Below, piece by piece: positions 35,658-46,162 of a stretch of 64,000 nucleotides of DNA (its first letter is position 1; each line of letters begins with the position of its first letter). The stretch lies in the NCBI RefSeq assembly GCF_000143535.2, contig NC_037317.1:558001-622000 (forward strand). The letters are read 5' to 3'. This DNA comes from Botrytis cinerea B05.10. Lineage: Eukaryota > Ascomycota > Leotiomycetes > Helotiales > Sclerotiniaceae. A model generated the notes under the pieces. It was given only the letters and a program-made list of their open reading frames with translations, searched no databases and was not told the origin of the DNA. The translations under genes were made by a program, and so were the position numbers.

Positions 35658-36360
35658 TCAATTTTTTTGGAGACTCTGTTCACGGGGCGTTTCGTCGATA
35701 CTTGCTAGGGGATTGTCGGAATGTGAAACATGGGAACATATCCCCAGTTGCAAACATATGTCTTCTTGCTGTGATGAGTATTCAAACAGCAAGACATAAG
35801 GAGCAGCTTTTCTGTCCAGTCGCATCCTCTTGATTCCATTGGTACGTTTTCGGCTGCGTTTTGGATGGACTTCTTCATCAAGGCCCGCCCAGATTATGGA
35901 CAGTTGGTCTTGGGGCTCTCTGGTAACCTTAGTTGGACTGTATTTTTCAAGGCTTTTGGTTTCTGCTGAATAGCTTGGTCTTGTTTGACATTTCGCTGGG
36001 GAGCACGGTTTAGTTCCATTGTGTTCTTCAACGAATCCATGTCCTGCTGGAGAAGCTAGGCTTCTTGGATTCAAACTTGGACTTTCAGATGAAGAACTTG
36101 AGCAAGTTGTGCATTTATCTTCGTTTTTCTCGCGCCATGCCGTGGTGTGAGAGGCCCGAAAGACCGGGCTGGACGCTGTAGACGTGAAAACCTGCTCTTG
36201 AAGGTCGTTGGATATCCTCATGGGGCTCATATACTGTCTACGAAAAGCCCCAATCATAACCTGTTCCTAGACAGTCGGTGTTGTAGACGAGATATCTCTT
36301 GTACTCAAAGTCCGGCGGCTGCGTTACCTTCGATTCCCACTGTTTATAATGTCGTTCCAT
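35658..36360 (-). CDS. Uncertain two-exon hypothetical protein
   Basis: A minus-strand frame of 199 codons (36257-35658) is joined in phase to an upstream block by a 64-nt intron (donor GTTATG at 36260, acceptor CTTCAAG at 36197). The model has exons 36360-36261 and 36196-35658 and about 212 residues starting MERHYKQWESKVTQPP. The protein is Ser/Pro-rich in the middle and basic later (PKRSRKRTNGIKRMRLDRK), then ends ETPREQSLQKN. I recognise no family. The donor is weak, and coding-like sequence continues upstream of the ATG in two frames (IELLDVDYSAAFEVWNFLRR near 36540-36480), so the true start may be further upstream, or the locus may be decaying. Treat as tentative. Confidence 0.35.
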
Positions 36361-36794
36361 ATCATGGGTTATGTAAAACGCCCTGTGGAACTTGCAGTCC
36401 CGTTGCAATCCTGATAATCTGGATACACCGATGTAGTCGGAAATGTTTTTCTTGTAATAATAATTTGGCCATGTATTTTGTATGTCTCCTTAAAAAATTC
36501 CAAACTTCGAAGGCTGCACTATAGTCTACATCTAGCAGTTCTATTGACCTCTTTGCATCTATGTTTTTTTGTTTTATTTTTTAAAATCCGTGAACAGAAC
36601 TCACAAGATGCTTGCTTTCTGGCACAAGGCAGGGTGTGGCGCAGTTCCACTTAAAACTGGCCTTTGAGATAGTTATCACTGCCCAAAAGAACTGACAAAT
36701 AGATGTATCAATGTCGTAGCGTCGTTCAATTTTCTCATAGGATAGAAGTATGCTGACCAAAATATGCTATATAGTTTTACAGACATCAAAAGCC

Positions 36795-37253
36795 ATGGCG
36801 TTAGCAGCCTACAGACATCTTCTTCGCGCGACTCGAGTCGCCTTCAATGGTTCGTGGTCTCTTGCGCATCTCATAACGATACTTTCAAGAGCAGCCAGTA
36901 TCTAACCCCCTAGTAGAAGATATTACGCTCCTCACTTCCGCGCGTAAACAAGCCCGTAGCACTTTCCTCGCCAATCGATCTCTCGCTCTCGAATCACCAG
37001 AATCTATAGCTGCCATTGCGCATGCAGAAGATGTTGCGCAATTCTTGAGGCGAAATGTGGTGCAGGGACAGAAAGTAGAGGGTGATGAGAAATACAGTAG
37101 GTCCCCAATCTTCGCAAGATGGAGAGATCAAAAGTTAGCTAACAGGTTACAGAGTTAAACATTCACGAACATACCGAACGAGGAGATAATGATACGATCA
37201 AGATGCCGAACGGGAAGAACGTTACCATTGATGGGAAGACGTGTAAGGACTAG
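36795..37253 (+). CDS. MZM1: Mitochondrial zinc maintenance protein 1 (LYR motif, Rieske assembly factor)
   Basis: Three exons, 36795-36849, 36914-37096 and 37153-37253, encode about 112 residues. The protein opens [17 protein letters not shown], an LYR-type motif, continues [18 protein letters not shown] and [18 protein letters not shown], and ends in [17 protein letters not shown]. Mzm1 is a matrix chaperone that stabilises the Rieske Fe-S protein before its insertion into complex III and affects matrix zinc (family knowledge). Length and order match fungal Mzm1. The exon 2 acceptor is a TAGTAG tandem, so two products differing by one valine (AFN-V-EDI or AFN-EDI) are possible. It is convergent with SLT11, with only about 300 bp between stop codons. 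Confidence 0.9.
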
Positions 37254-37551
37254 GTTACCTGAGGATACATTGGTTTCCGAAGACAATGAGACTTAGGGAT
37301 AGAAAAGTGGATTGGTAAATAGAGGACTTCGAAGTTGGTATTGAGAGGGTCAAAGGGGTAACATGCATAGCGAGGACATTTTACAGACAGATTGACACAG
37401 AGTAAGATGGGTATATGTCGTGACCATAGAGGCCACAATTGTCATTATATGCAATGTATTTCTAAACATACAAAGAGCATTCCACTTCCCAGACCCGTTG
37501 ACTTCCCAACTCCCAAACACCCGAAAGAACAATTCCCATTCATCGGTCCCC

Positions 37552-38700
37552 TTAATTACCGGCCAAACTAGCATATTGCACGTCACCTGCACCAGGTGGA
37601 GCAGGAACTGCCGACATACTAGCCAAATCATCCCGAGGAGCTGCAACTTGTGAAGCACCACCCTCAGTCGTTCTTCTCTGTGAACCCGAACCCGAACCCG
37701 AAAATGCGGAACGTCCCTCCCTGCCGGTAGCTATGCGCTCATCCTTATCCATGGTACCAATGGGTCTGGGTCTTCCCCACTGCACTCTCAATGGGCAACC
37801 TGCAATTATAGCCTTCCCTTGTAAGGCTTCTGCTGCAGCTTCGGCTCCTTCCCTCGTCGCATAATTAATGAATGCGCAATGCGACATGTGCGAACAGACC
37901 AATGATCTTAATTTCCCATATGGCGAGAAGAAATCCCTAATCTTATATTCTGGCAAATCGTCTTCAACACCAGTAATAAAAAGCGAAGTTATTGATTTGT
38001 CGGAAGGTGGTAGGATGTCTTGAGGCCCTGGTGGTAATTGCGCCGCACTAGGGAAAGCTCTCCCTCCTCTGGCCCCGCCTCTACCACCCCGACCAGCACC
38101 CCTGCTCGGTTGCCCATCTCGTGTTCGTATCGGTCCTGGTCCTTTGGTTGCCAATGCTATTCCCTTCTCACTTTGACTTCCACTTGCAGCACCACTACCA
38201 CTACCTTCTCCATCTGTGATCATCTTTCTCCCCTTTCTGAAATAAGGCTGACTGTTCGCCAACCTCCTCAAAAGTTCTCTAGCCTTCTCATCCGTCTTCT
38301 CATACTCTTCCATTCCCTTCCCCTCCTCGATTTCCTTCTCATGATTCTGCGCATAGTATTCCCTGTTGACCTCACTCTGCGGTCCCGGGGCAATCATCTT
38401 CAACGCCGCATCTCTAACCACTATCGGCAATCCGAAACTCAAATCTAACATACAGCATTGACAACAATTCTTCAGCCGCGCGCATGTGAGGCAGATATTG
38501 GTGCGTTTACTACGAGCTGTACGATCAGCTTTCCATTGAAAGACGGTAAAAGGTCGTGTGCAGAGTTTGCATTCTTCGCCGTGGTCTTGTTTAATCATTT
38601 GTACGAAAGGGTTATCGGGAAGACAATTTTCGCAGACGGAGGGGAAGTCGGTGGTTTCCCATCCGGAGCGATTGAGATCTTGTTTGATTTGTGGTGGCAT
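37552..38700 (-). CDS. SLT11: Pre-mRNA-splicing factor SLT11 (Ecm2/RBM22-type)
   Basis: A single exon of 382 codons. The N terminus, MPPQIKQDLNRSGWETTDFP, leads into zinc-binding cysteines (VCENCLPDNPFVQMI at residues 22-36, ECKLCTRPFTVFQW at 43-56, then CLTCARLKNCCQCC). This is the Torus/zinc-finger part of the Ecm2/RBM22 family. An RRM follows the Arg/Gly-rich linker at about residues 230-310 (SLFITGVEDDLPEYKIRDFF, HCAFINYATREGAEAAAEAL). The tail is Gly/Ser-rich with a short GSGSGS repeat. Slt11/Ecm2 contacts U2/U6 snRNA and helps form the spliceosome active site in the nucleus (family knowledge). It is divergent from ERG6. Confidence 0.94.
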   Translation of the reverse strand: MPPQIKQDLNRSGWETTDFPSVCENCLPDNPFVQMIKQDHGEECKLCTRPFTVFQWKADRTARSKRTNICLTCARLKNCCQCCMLDLSFGLPIVVRDAALKMIAPGPQSEVNREYYAQNHEKEIEEGKGMEEYEKTDEKARELLRRLANSQPYFRKGRKMITDGEGSGSGAASGSQSEKGIALATKGPGPIRTRDGQPSRGAGRGGRGGARGGRAFPSAAQLPPGPQDILPPSDKSITSLFITGVEDDLPEYKIRDFFSPYGKLRSLVCSHMSHCAFINYATREGAEAAAEALQGKAIIAGCPLRVQWGRPRPIGTMDKDERIATGREGRSAFSGSGSGSQRRTTEGGASQVAAPRDDLASMSAVPAPPGAGDVQYASLAGN

Positions 38701-39477
38701 AATTAAGGAACGCGTATGTTGTTATGAGGTTTGTAGGAAATGGTATCGATATTGTGTGATTCAGCGTGTCTTTTGCGACAAAGTGACGTTGATATTTTGA
38801 TGACCTGATGATAGAAGCTAGGAAAGGCTGAAGAAGAGGCGAAGAAATTCGAAATCAGGAATTTGACTAATAAAGGTGGACATGATACACGTGATAAGGC
38901 TGATACACAGCCTTACCAATCAAAACAATAGACTTCTTTACCTCTTCCTACCCAGCGAATACAATCTTTTTACCTCTCTCAATCCTGATACCTTTCAATC
39001 TATTTCCCAGCCTTGTTACGAGTGAATGCTTTGAAGCATTCTGAGACCTCGGTCTACCCTTCATTCACCGTTTCTTTCCACTGCCTATGTGTTCCAAAAT
39101 GCCAACGATTCTATTGCCCAGCCTTTCGAGTCTAATCTGCACAATTTGCTGTCCCGCCGCCTATCGAAAATTCCCCATTCATGGCTGAGGCTCAATGACC
39201 AATTGGAGGCTTGAGACCCCTTACATTTATCAATTCGGGCTTAGTACACGAATACGATTCGCTATACGACTAGGGGTAACTAAACTACCCTGGCCATAAT
39301 TTCAATGTGTCGATAAATATCTATCAGAAATTCCCCTTTCTTCAATAACCTAAACTTTTAACCATTCCACTTAACTTTACTTTACCTTCATTTAATTCTT
39401 CAAAGTTCGATCAACTCGAATACCTCTTTCTTTTAATAATACGTCTTCTAATTCACGAATTCAATTAAGTATTTACA
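38701..39477. other. Divergent promoter region SLT11 / ERG6
   Basis: 777 bp between start codons. The 140 bases before ERG6 are C/T-rich, a typical fungal leader. No gene seen. A CACGTG E-box core lies at 38888-38893. Confidence 0.6.
38888..38893. promoter_or_regulatory. E-box core CACGTG in the SLT11/ERG6 promoter
   Basis: Found as ATACACGTGATA. bHLH factors, including the SREBP class that controls sterol genes in fungi, bind E-box-like sites. A single hexamer is weak evidence, and it lies about 190 bp from SLT11 and about 590 bp from ERG6. Confidence 0.2.
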
Positions 39478-40865
39478 ATGGCTCCCAGCAAACTTGAGAA
39501 CGAGGATCACTCCCGCGATGCTGCTTTCAACAAAGCTATGCACAAGGATTCATCCAATGCCGAGGGTGGTTTCCGTGCCATGATGGGAAAGGACTCTTCA
39601 GCTCAAAAGGCCGCTGTTGATGAATACTTCAAGCATTGGGATGACAAGGCTGCTAAGAACGAGACCAAAGAAGACAGAGATGCTCGTGTTGCAGAATATG
39701 CTACTTTGACTAGACAGTGAGTTATCCCATGAGCCTCGAGCAAGACTCAATGCTAATATATGTATAGTTACTACAACCTCGCAACTGATCTTTACGAATA
39801 TGGATGGGGACAATCTTTCCATTTCTGTCGTTTCGCATACGGTGAGCCCTTTTACCAAGCCATTGCCCGTCACGAGCATTACCTCGCAGCCAAGATTGGT
39901 ATCAAGGACGGCGACAAAGTTTTGGATGTTGGATGCGGTGTTGGTGGACCAGCAAGAGAGATTGCCAAGTTCACTGGGGCACACATCACCGGTTTGAACA
40001 ACAACGATTATCAAATTGAGCGTGCGACCCGATATGCGGCAAAGGAGGGTATGTCTGATCAATTGAAATTTGTCAAAGGAGATTTCATGGTATGTTCATC
40101 CTTTCTTAATTTCAAACAACGGAGATATGTGGAGTCTATATGATGCTACGCAATTTTAAAGTATTTGCTACTTCAGAGCTTGAGAAATCAAGCCATGAGA
40201 CAATTTTCACCATATGCACTGATAAAGACTTCACATATCTTCATTGACACTGGCTTTTCTCTCTTGTGCCACAACTAACAGTTTGGTAGCAAATGTCTTT
40301 CCCAGAAAACTCTTTCGATGCTGTTTATGCAATTGAAGCAACTGTTCACGCCCCATCCCTCGAAGGTGTTTACTCCCAAATTTTCAAAGTTCTCAAGCCT
40401 GGTGGAACTTTCGGTGTCTACGAATGGCTCATGACCGATAACTACGATAATGAAAATGAACATCACCGTGAGATTCGTCTCGGTATTGAGCAAGGTGATG
40501 GAATCTCCAACATGGTCAAGATTTCCGAGGGTATCGCCGCTATCAAAGCTGCTGGTTTCGAACTCGTACTCAATGAGGATTTGGCCAAGAGACCAGATGC
40601 TACTCCATGGTATTATCCTTTGGCAGGTGAATTCAAGCATATGGGTACCATTGGAGATTTCTTCACCATTGCCCGTATGACCAAGGTTGGCCGAGGATTA
40701 GTGCACAAATTTGTTGGTGCTTTGGAGTACATTAAGTTAGCACCACATGGAACACAAAAGACAGCTGATTCGTTGGCTTTGGCTGCTGATTGTTTGGTTG
40801 CTGGTGCTAGAGAGGATTTGTTCACACCTATGTATTTGATGGTTGCAAGAAAGCCTTTGGCATAA
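39478..40865 (+). CDS. ERG6: Sterol 24-C-methyltransferase
   Basis: Three exons, 39478-39716, 39768-40089 and 40290-40865, encode about 378 residues, the usual Erg6 length. Joining exons 1 and 2 restores [18 protein letters not shown], the family's sterol-binding signature (YEYGWG at residues 89-94). The SAM-binding motif [11 protein letters not shown] begins at residue 132. Exon 3 gives [15 protein letters not shown] and [12 protein letters not shown], then the sterol-MT C-terminal domain ([19 protein letters not shown]). Erg6 adds a methyl group from SAM to C24 of zymosterol or lanosterol in ergosterol synthesis, at the endoplasmic reticulum and lipid droplets (family knowledge). The second intron is long (200 nt). 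Identification is certain. Confidence 0.97.
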
Positions 40866-43186
40866 GGTTTGGGCGTTTGTTTGGATTTGGGATGGGGTTG
40901 AGTGATCATGAACTAATGCTTCTGTGATCCCTCATACAATTCACTGGTCATATATATAAAACATATATTGGCTGAGGCTTTTCTCTTACTACGGCACTGG
41001 ACTTGATGTTTGGGATGAGGATATCTTGATCCAAGATGAATGCTGGGATGATACCTAGCATATGCACATTATAGAACGATTGTAATACTTATGAAGAATA
41101 TAAAGATAATAATGCAATACCAGATGATCTTTTCGAATTTGAATCCCGGCCCAGATATCCTGTGATACTCGATTTCTCTCGGCTCCTCAATAAGGTGGAG
41201 TGATTGGACAACCATGCGCAGAAGCATTGAATCGCTGGAGACTATGTGTTGGATATGATAGGGAGGGTATATATTGCATAGTGGTATTTTTTGATACATT
41301 TTCTTAAAGAGGGATGGGATATGTTCGTTTGTGCTTTTAATGGAGTGTATATTGTGCTTATTTTAGAGGGGGAGGAATGAGATTCGGGGATGGGGTTTAG
41401 AATTGAAGAGTAGATGATGGATACGGGAGCGTAGTTTTGTTGAGGGGTATTGGGATAGGGAATGAAGTGAGAGTTTGGAAGTCTGATTGGTAACTTTGTG
41501 GATTTGGGGAGATGTGGGAGGGGAAGAAGTAAAGAGGGAAAGAGGGGAAAAAATGGGATACATGATGTTATGATTTGATGTGCAGTTGGATAATGAGGGT
41601 GGGTTTGTAGAACCGAAATGGACTTGAGATATTGCATTTGAGTAAATGTAATGGTGTTTTTCATCACCAGTACCTCGTTTTGAGAATGCCAATTTAGAGC
41701 TCTGATTGGGCTCTCGTATGGTCTGAACGAGGTTGGAACTTGGAAGAGCTCCAGTGGCTTGTCTGCGTCGTAGATCTGGTACAGGGGCTCAGGTTCACGT
41801 CTTGCGATTCTTACGAACTTTTCTTGCAAAAGCAAAGATATAAAGGAGTTGAGCGGATCGCGACATGGGTGTGTCGAGAGATAAATAAAATGAAGAAGAC
41901 TTTTCATCCTGTGGCCAGTTGAAAAGCTACTACAGAGTTTCCTGGGGGTGGTTGTAGGCTCGTTCCTAGAGATGTCAGTACATTCTCGCTTTGGGCACTA
42001 GCACTATGAGGCGAGAGATAGATTGTTCGGACATGTGAAGACTTGTCGTGAATGTGTCAGTCGGTGCTTTGAAATGTACGCATTAGAGAGATCTCCGCAT
42101 ACTTGAGTAGTTGCGACATAAGTGAGAACTCTGATGGTAATGGAAGGATGATTTGGATGCCATTTCCGAAAAAGCGCCGGGTGATGCAGTCCATCTGAGT
42201 TGGCCGATGAAGATATATAGTTGATGGGAAATAAAGGCTAAAGATAGGCAGAGGAAATTCATTTCTTCATCTGTGTGCAGGAGGATGCCATGAATGTACG
42301 GCGTCATGACATCACAAGGGAATGAGGATTCGGGAGATGATGAGGCATTCTCACACTCCGAAGTGTCAAATTAGCAAACAGGCTAGAAGTGGAAGCTCAC
42401 GATCCTATGACCCTCTGAATACAGATTGATATCTCACTAAACTCAGAAATTTGTATTGACTGATGGATTCCATGAAATCTAATCATTCAAGAAGAGTGCG
42501 TGTTCCAAGGGAGTGAAGTCTTTCCCAACGAACTGGAGGTGCCAAATATGTTTAGGCATCAAGAACCACCCATTGTTGGACTTCAGCAAAGATTGTTGAG
42601 ATCTCCGGAGAACATCGCGGGGGGGAGGAGTTCATTCTGTCAATCTCGTTTCGAATCTTGTATTCTCTCGTGTGGTAAGAGTATGGAGCTACAAAGCTGC
42701 AACAGATCTAGGTCGACACTAACCTTCACTTGCTTCACCCTGGAAACCACATTTGAACATTAAAATACCAGACTTCCAAATGTTATACAGCAAGGACCAC
42801 AGCAACAAAAGGCAAATCTTGCAATGGTCCCAAGACAAGGAAGCGCTTGCTTGGAGTATGATGTCGATTTTGGATGCAAAAATAACAACAGATGTAAGAG
42901 AGTCATCATGCTCCTAGGAAGAGAAACTCTTGATTCTGCACGAACTCCTGATACAAAATCTTCTTTCCGAGATACAACGAGCTCGATGTTATTGCTCACA
43001 TGCACTTCACACACCACACCTCTCATACCGATTGAGAAGTTTTCTCTCTCCTTGAACACCAAATCCCCTCCAAGGAGACTCCAATTTGAAATTAAAAAAG
43101 TCCCCCAGAACACACTATCATCCACAAACAAACAGGAGTGAATCTCAAACCATCCAAACTAAACCCTAGCCCCTCCAACAACCCTT

Positions 43187-43258
43187 TTGTTGCACATCTG
43201 CCCCATCTCGAAATTGACGTCATCCCATCCTTGCAGCCAATAGATTCCCGAGCGCAAA
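43187..43258. repeat. Diverged 72-bp direct repeat, copy 1
   Basis: Aligns without gaps to 43395-43466 (about 52 of 72 bases match). Shared blocks include TTGTTGCACATCTG, TCATC, CCAAT and CGAGCGCAAA. Confidence 0.7.
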
Positions 43259-43394
43259 ATAACAAACTCTCAATCTGAACTAAATACCAAACTTATATCA
43301 CCTAGACACTAGTGAATAGGAATTAATATTCCCGAGCCCTGGTATAAGTGAATCCGGGCGGATTTAGATCCCATTCTATAGTATCAACCGCAGT

Positions 43395-43466
43395 TTGTTG
43401 CACATCTGAACGATCCCGAGATTGATATCATCGTGTTATGGGAACCAATGAAAACGCGAGCGCAAA
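43395..43466. repeat. Diverged 72-bp direct repeat, copy 2
   Basis: Second copy of the element at 43187-43258, 208 bp downstream in the same orientation. It has identical end blocks and a diverged middle. Confidence 0.7.
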
Positions 43467-43834
43467 GGATTTCTGAGGTTTCGAGGAAGCTAGTCATTAG
43501 TAGGGTGCGCTAGTATTGATTAGATGATACTAGTTATTGTTAAAGTGAATCATTGTTTTACTCTCAGCCTTAAGTAAAGAGTTAATGATGAGTATGACAC
43601 GATGAATACTGAAGTTTCTCTAATTGCTTGAGCTAACATTTTTAAATTACGTGCCTGGTATGAGATGGGGAGACCGGAAAGCGCTCACAAGTATATGGCA
43701 CATGTATAGAATTGTCTTAAGAACGGGTATTTTCATTGGCAATAGAGCTAGAAACTATGCCATCGGTGAATTACCAATCTCCATCATGGTAGTGAAACAC
43801 CATTTTCATGCTTCCTCCTCTACAGCATTATCAA

Positions 43835-44810
43835 TCATCTTCTTCCAAGGAAATCAAACTTTCCGACCGGTACGCCTTCCTTTCTATACACACATCCGTG
43901 TTAGCTTATCTTCGAAACTACTTCTCAAAATTCCTCCGCCTAGTCATCTTTCTATCTCCAGAGAAATAGATATATTAAAAACATACCTCAAAATATCATA
44001 AGCGGTAACGACATGGAAGTAGAAGTTTGGAGTCGCAAAATTAAGAACATAATCCTTGGCAGTGAATTTCAGGTCTCCACTTGGGAGCTGCAATACTACC
44101 TCCGAATCTTCCTTACCATCTGTACAGGTAGAGGGAAGGGATTCGAGAATCTCGATTGTGCTGTTGATGCGCTTATAGAGACCGGCGAACTGTAGAAGTT
44201 GTTAGAATGGTGGAATCTTGTATGATGGAGGGCTCGAGAGATGAGCGAGATAGGGAAAATGAAATGTGGCAGGCAAAAGGTAAGGAGCTTCGGGCTGTGA
44301 GTGGAGGCCATGTGCCTACACAAGCTCTTCTGCCCCGAACCTTAGACTTTGGCCGAATGCCATATCTCAATTGATGCACTTCTACACACATATAGGTGAT
44401 TATAAAGATGCAAGCTCATCACTCGATGAACTTCTTTGTTTCCTGATAACCCTCATCTCTACTTGAGAAAAAATTAAAAATTTAAACTCAAACTCACATC
44501 CGTCTCATTGTCTGGCAAAGCAACGTTTTCCGCACCACCAACCCGGACTGCCAATCCCTTAGCAGAGTCGGAAACTCTTTGGACCTGGAAAATCAGATCT
44601 CCCATGTCATCAACCAATTTTGCGTTGATAATCTTAGATTCATCTTCAAAGTGTGCTTGTCCTTTTTCGAGCAGTTCTGGAGATGCTGTTAATAGATGTA
44701 CGAAGTGAAATGGAGAGATAAAACGAATGAGATAGGCAAGACTGACTTGTTAATGTCTTGAGGCTCTTGATGAAAGGGACAATTGAGATATCGTAGAGTG
44801 TGAGAGCCAT
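43835..44810 (-). CDS. DUF1993 family protein
   Basis: Four exons, 44810-44747, 44685-44498, 44189-43987 and 43883-43835, encode about 167 residues. All junctions are in frame with GT..AG ends. The order fits DUF1993: MALTLYDISIVPFIKSLKTL, then SPELLEKGQAHFEDE, DDMGDLIFQVQRVSDSAKG and RVGGAENVALPDNE. Exon 3 carries YKRINSTIEILESLP and LKFTAKDYVLNFATPNFYFH, and exon 4 closes with GVPVGKFDFLGRR. The family is a four-helix, DinB-like fold common in fungi and bacteria, with no established function. A metal-binding role has been suggested by fold similarity only. The His in FYFHVVTAYDILR is the type of residue that would bind a metal. The start codon is internal to a longer frame; the ATG before ALTLYDIS is the family start. 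Confidence 0.88.
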
Positions 44811-46162
44811 TTTAGATGAATGATTGAATGTACGTTTGTGAGTGCAAGTGCTTTGTGACTTTGAAGTAGGACTGTTTGTGAACGGCAAGAGATAAGTGAA
44901 GAAGACTGGTTAGTGAGTGTTTACATGTTGCATGTCGTCGAAGGTAGCTCATTCCTTTTATAGATACCAAGGTGGGTGGATGATAACACAGGTACAACAA
45001 GTATCTCCACATTTCTACCTGTGACTCGTCTCCAAGTCCGTCTCCGTCTCCAGTTCCCACTCGTATTTTACATTCCACCTTCTTCCATACCAATCAGATT
45101 ATTACAAATATGTCCATGATGGCCAGGTGTTCACCCCTTTTCAGCCGCCAAAGCTGCAGCGTTGTGTTGAGTAAAAAGCTAAAACACTTGAATTTGTAAT
45201 CAACACCCTCATCGCCCCACCGCGGGAGGGGTTATGATGTTGGCAATCACGTGTTACACAAGTACTCAGTGCATTGTAACTCCAAGAGTGGTTAGATTTC
45301 AGCAGCTGGATTGCTTTGAGTACTAGGTAGTCTGTTTGCATTTCAAATAAATCGAAACATCCAACGTCAGCTGCAGATCATAAATACTAAGATTGATGCA
45401 CAATTCGGCGGAGTTGTGCGAGATGTGGGGGATGAGGAAGTAGCCATTGTGTAAATGAAATCAAACCCGCCGACAAGTCGGCGGGTTTTTTGTCGGCGGG
45501 TTTGATTCAAGTAAATGATTCGACAAAGAGGAGAGAAATATATCAAATGAAAACCCAAATAGTATAAATTTTACTGGCATAAAATCCTGCAATCGTATCT
45601 GTTCATTTATCCGTATCTTTCATGTCTTGTTTTATACTCCATGGTAACAGAGAAGTGGCCCTTTTCCCAATCCATGTACCGATCACGCAGCCGCATTTCC
45701 CATAAACCTGAGCAACGAAAGAAAGAAAGATGAGAAGTTCAGGTGAGTTGTACGCAAATGCTTTGCGCTTTGAGTGCGACACGTTTAACCCAATACAAAG
45801 CTGGGAAAGAAAGAGGACAATATACACCCATTCTATCGCATGCTAAACCCAAAATTATAGAACATAGGAAACATCATTGCGTCAAATTGCCTGAGAGGAG
45901 CGTATTTGCGAAGCGTAGTTGCGAAGGAGATTGGTGATGCGAGTCATTAGTCGTGATGATTGTTGTTCCCTAGGTAGGTCCTACGACTAATGATCACTTG
46001 CGTTGCGGGTAACATTCATCAAGGTACGTAGCCCGACAACTCATGAAACACTCGCATGTATCAAGACAGGACCTACTCTTTGGCCGTGTTGGGATTTTAA
46101 GGGTGCAAGAGTATGGAGGGGACATCGACGCTGTAAACACGACAATCGTTAGAGCCTTTTCT
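44811..46162. other. Intergenic with a strong GC-rich inverted repeat
   Basis: No gene with support. The main feature is the hairpin at 45459-45507. The flanking DNA is ordinary AT-rich sequence with small scattered frames. Confidence 0.55.
45459..45507. repeat. Perfect 17-bp inverted repeat with a nested hairpin
   Basis: AATCAAACCCGCCGACA (45459-45475) is the exact reverse complement of 45491-45507. Between them, 45477-45485 (GTCGGCGGG) also pairs with 45466-45474. The right half therefore contains two direct copies of GTCGGCGGGTTT, and the left arm can pair with either. Confidence 0.9.

Larger units (their letters stand above)
40866..43834. other. 3 kb gene-poor stretch between ERG6 and the DUF1993 gene
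   Basis: No gene with family support. A 221-codon minus-strand frame (41907-41242) has a protein-like first third (RREPEPLYQIYDADKPLELF) and then a low-complexity tail. Opposing frames near 42760-43141 are also open on both strands but featureless. A 72-bp diverged duplication lies at 43187-43258 and 43395-43466. The DUF1993 3' UTR is at the right edge. Confidence 0.45.

Noticed and set aside
41242..41907. 221-codon minus-strand open frame
   Set aside because: Only the first third looks protein-like; the rest is low complexity, and no splice model gave a recognisable protein. It is left as unannotated sequence.
42760..43141. Overlapping open frames on both strands
   Set aside because: Neither translation shows a motif, signal peptide or family likeness, and there are no supporting introns.
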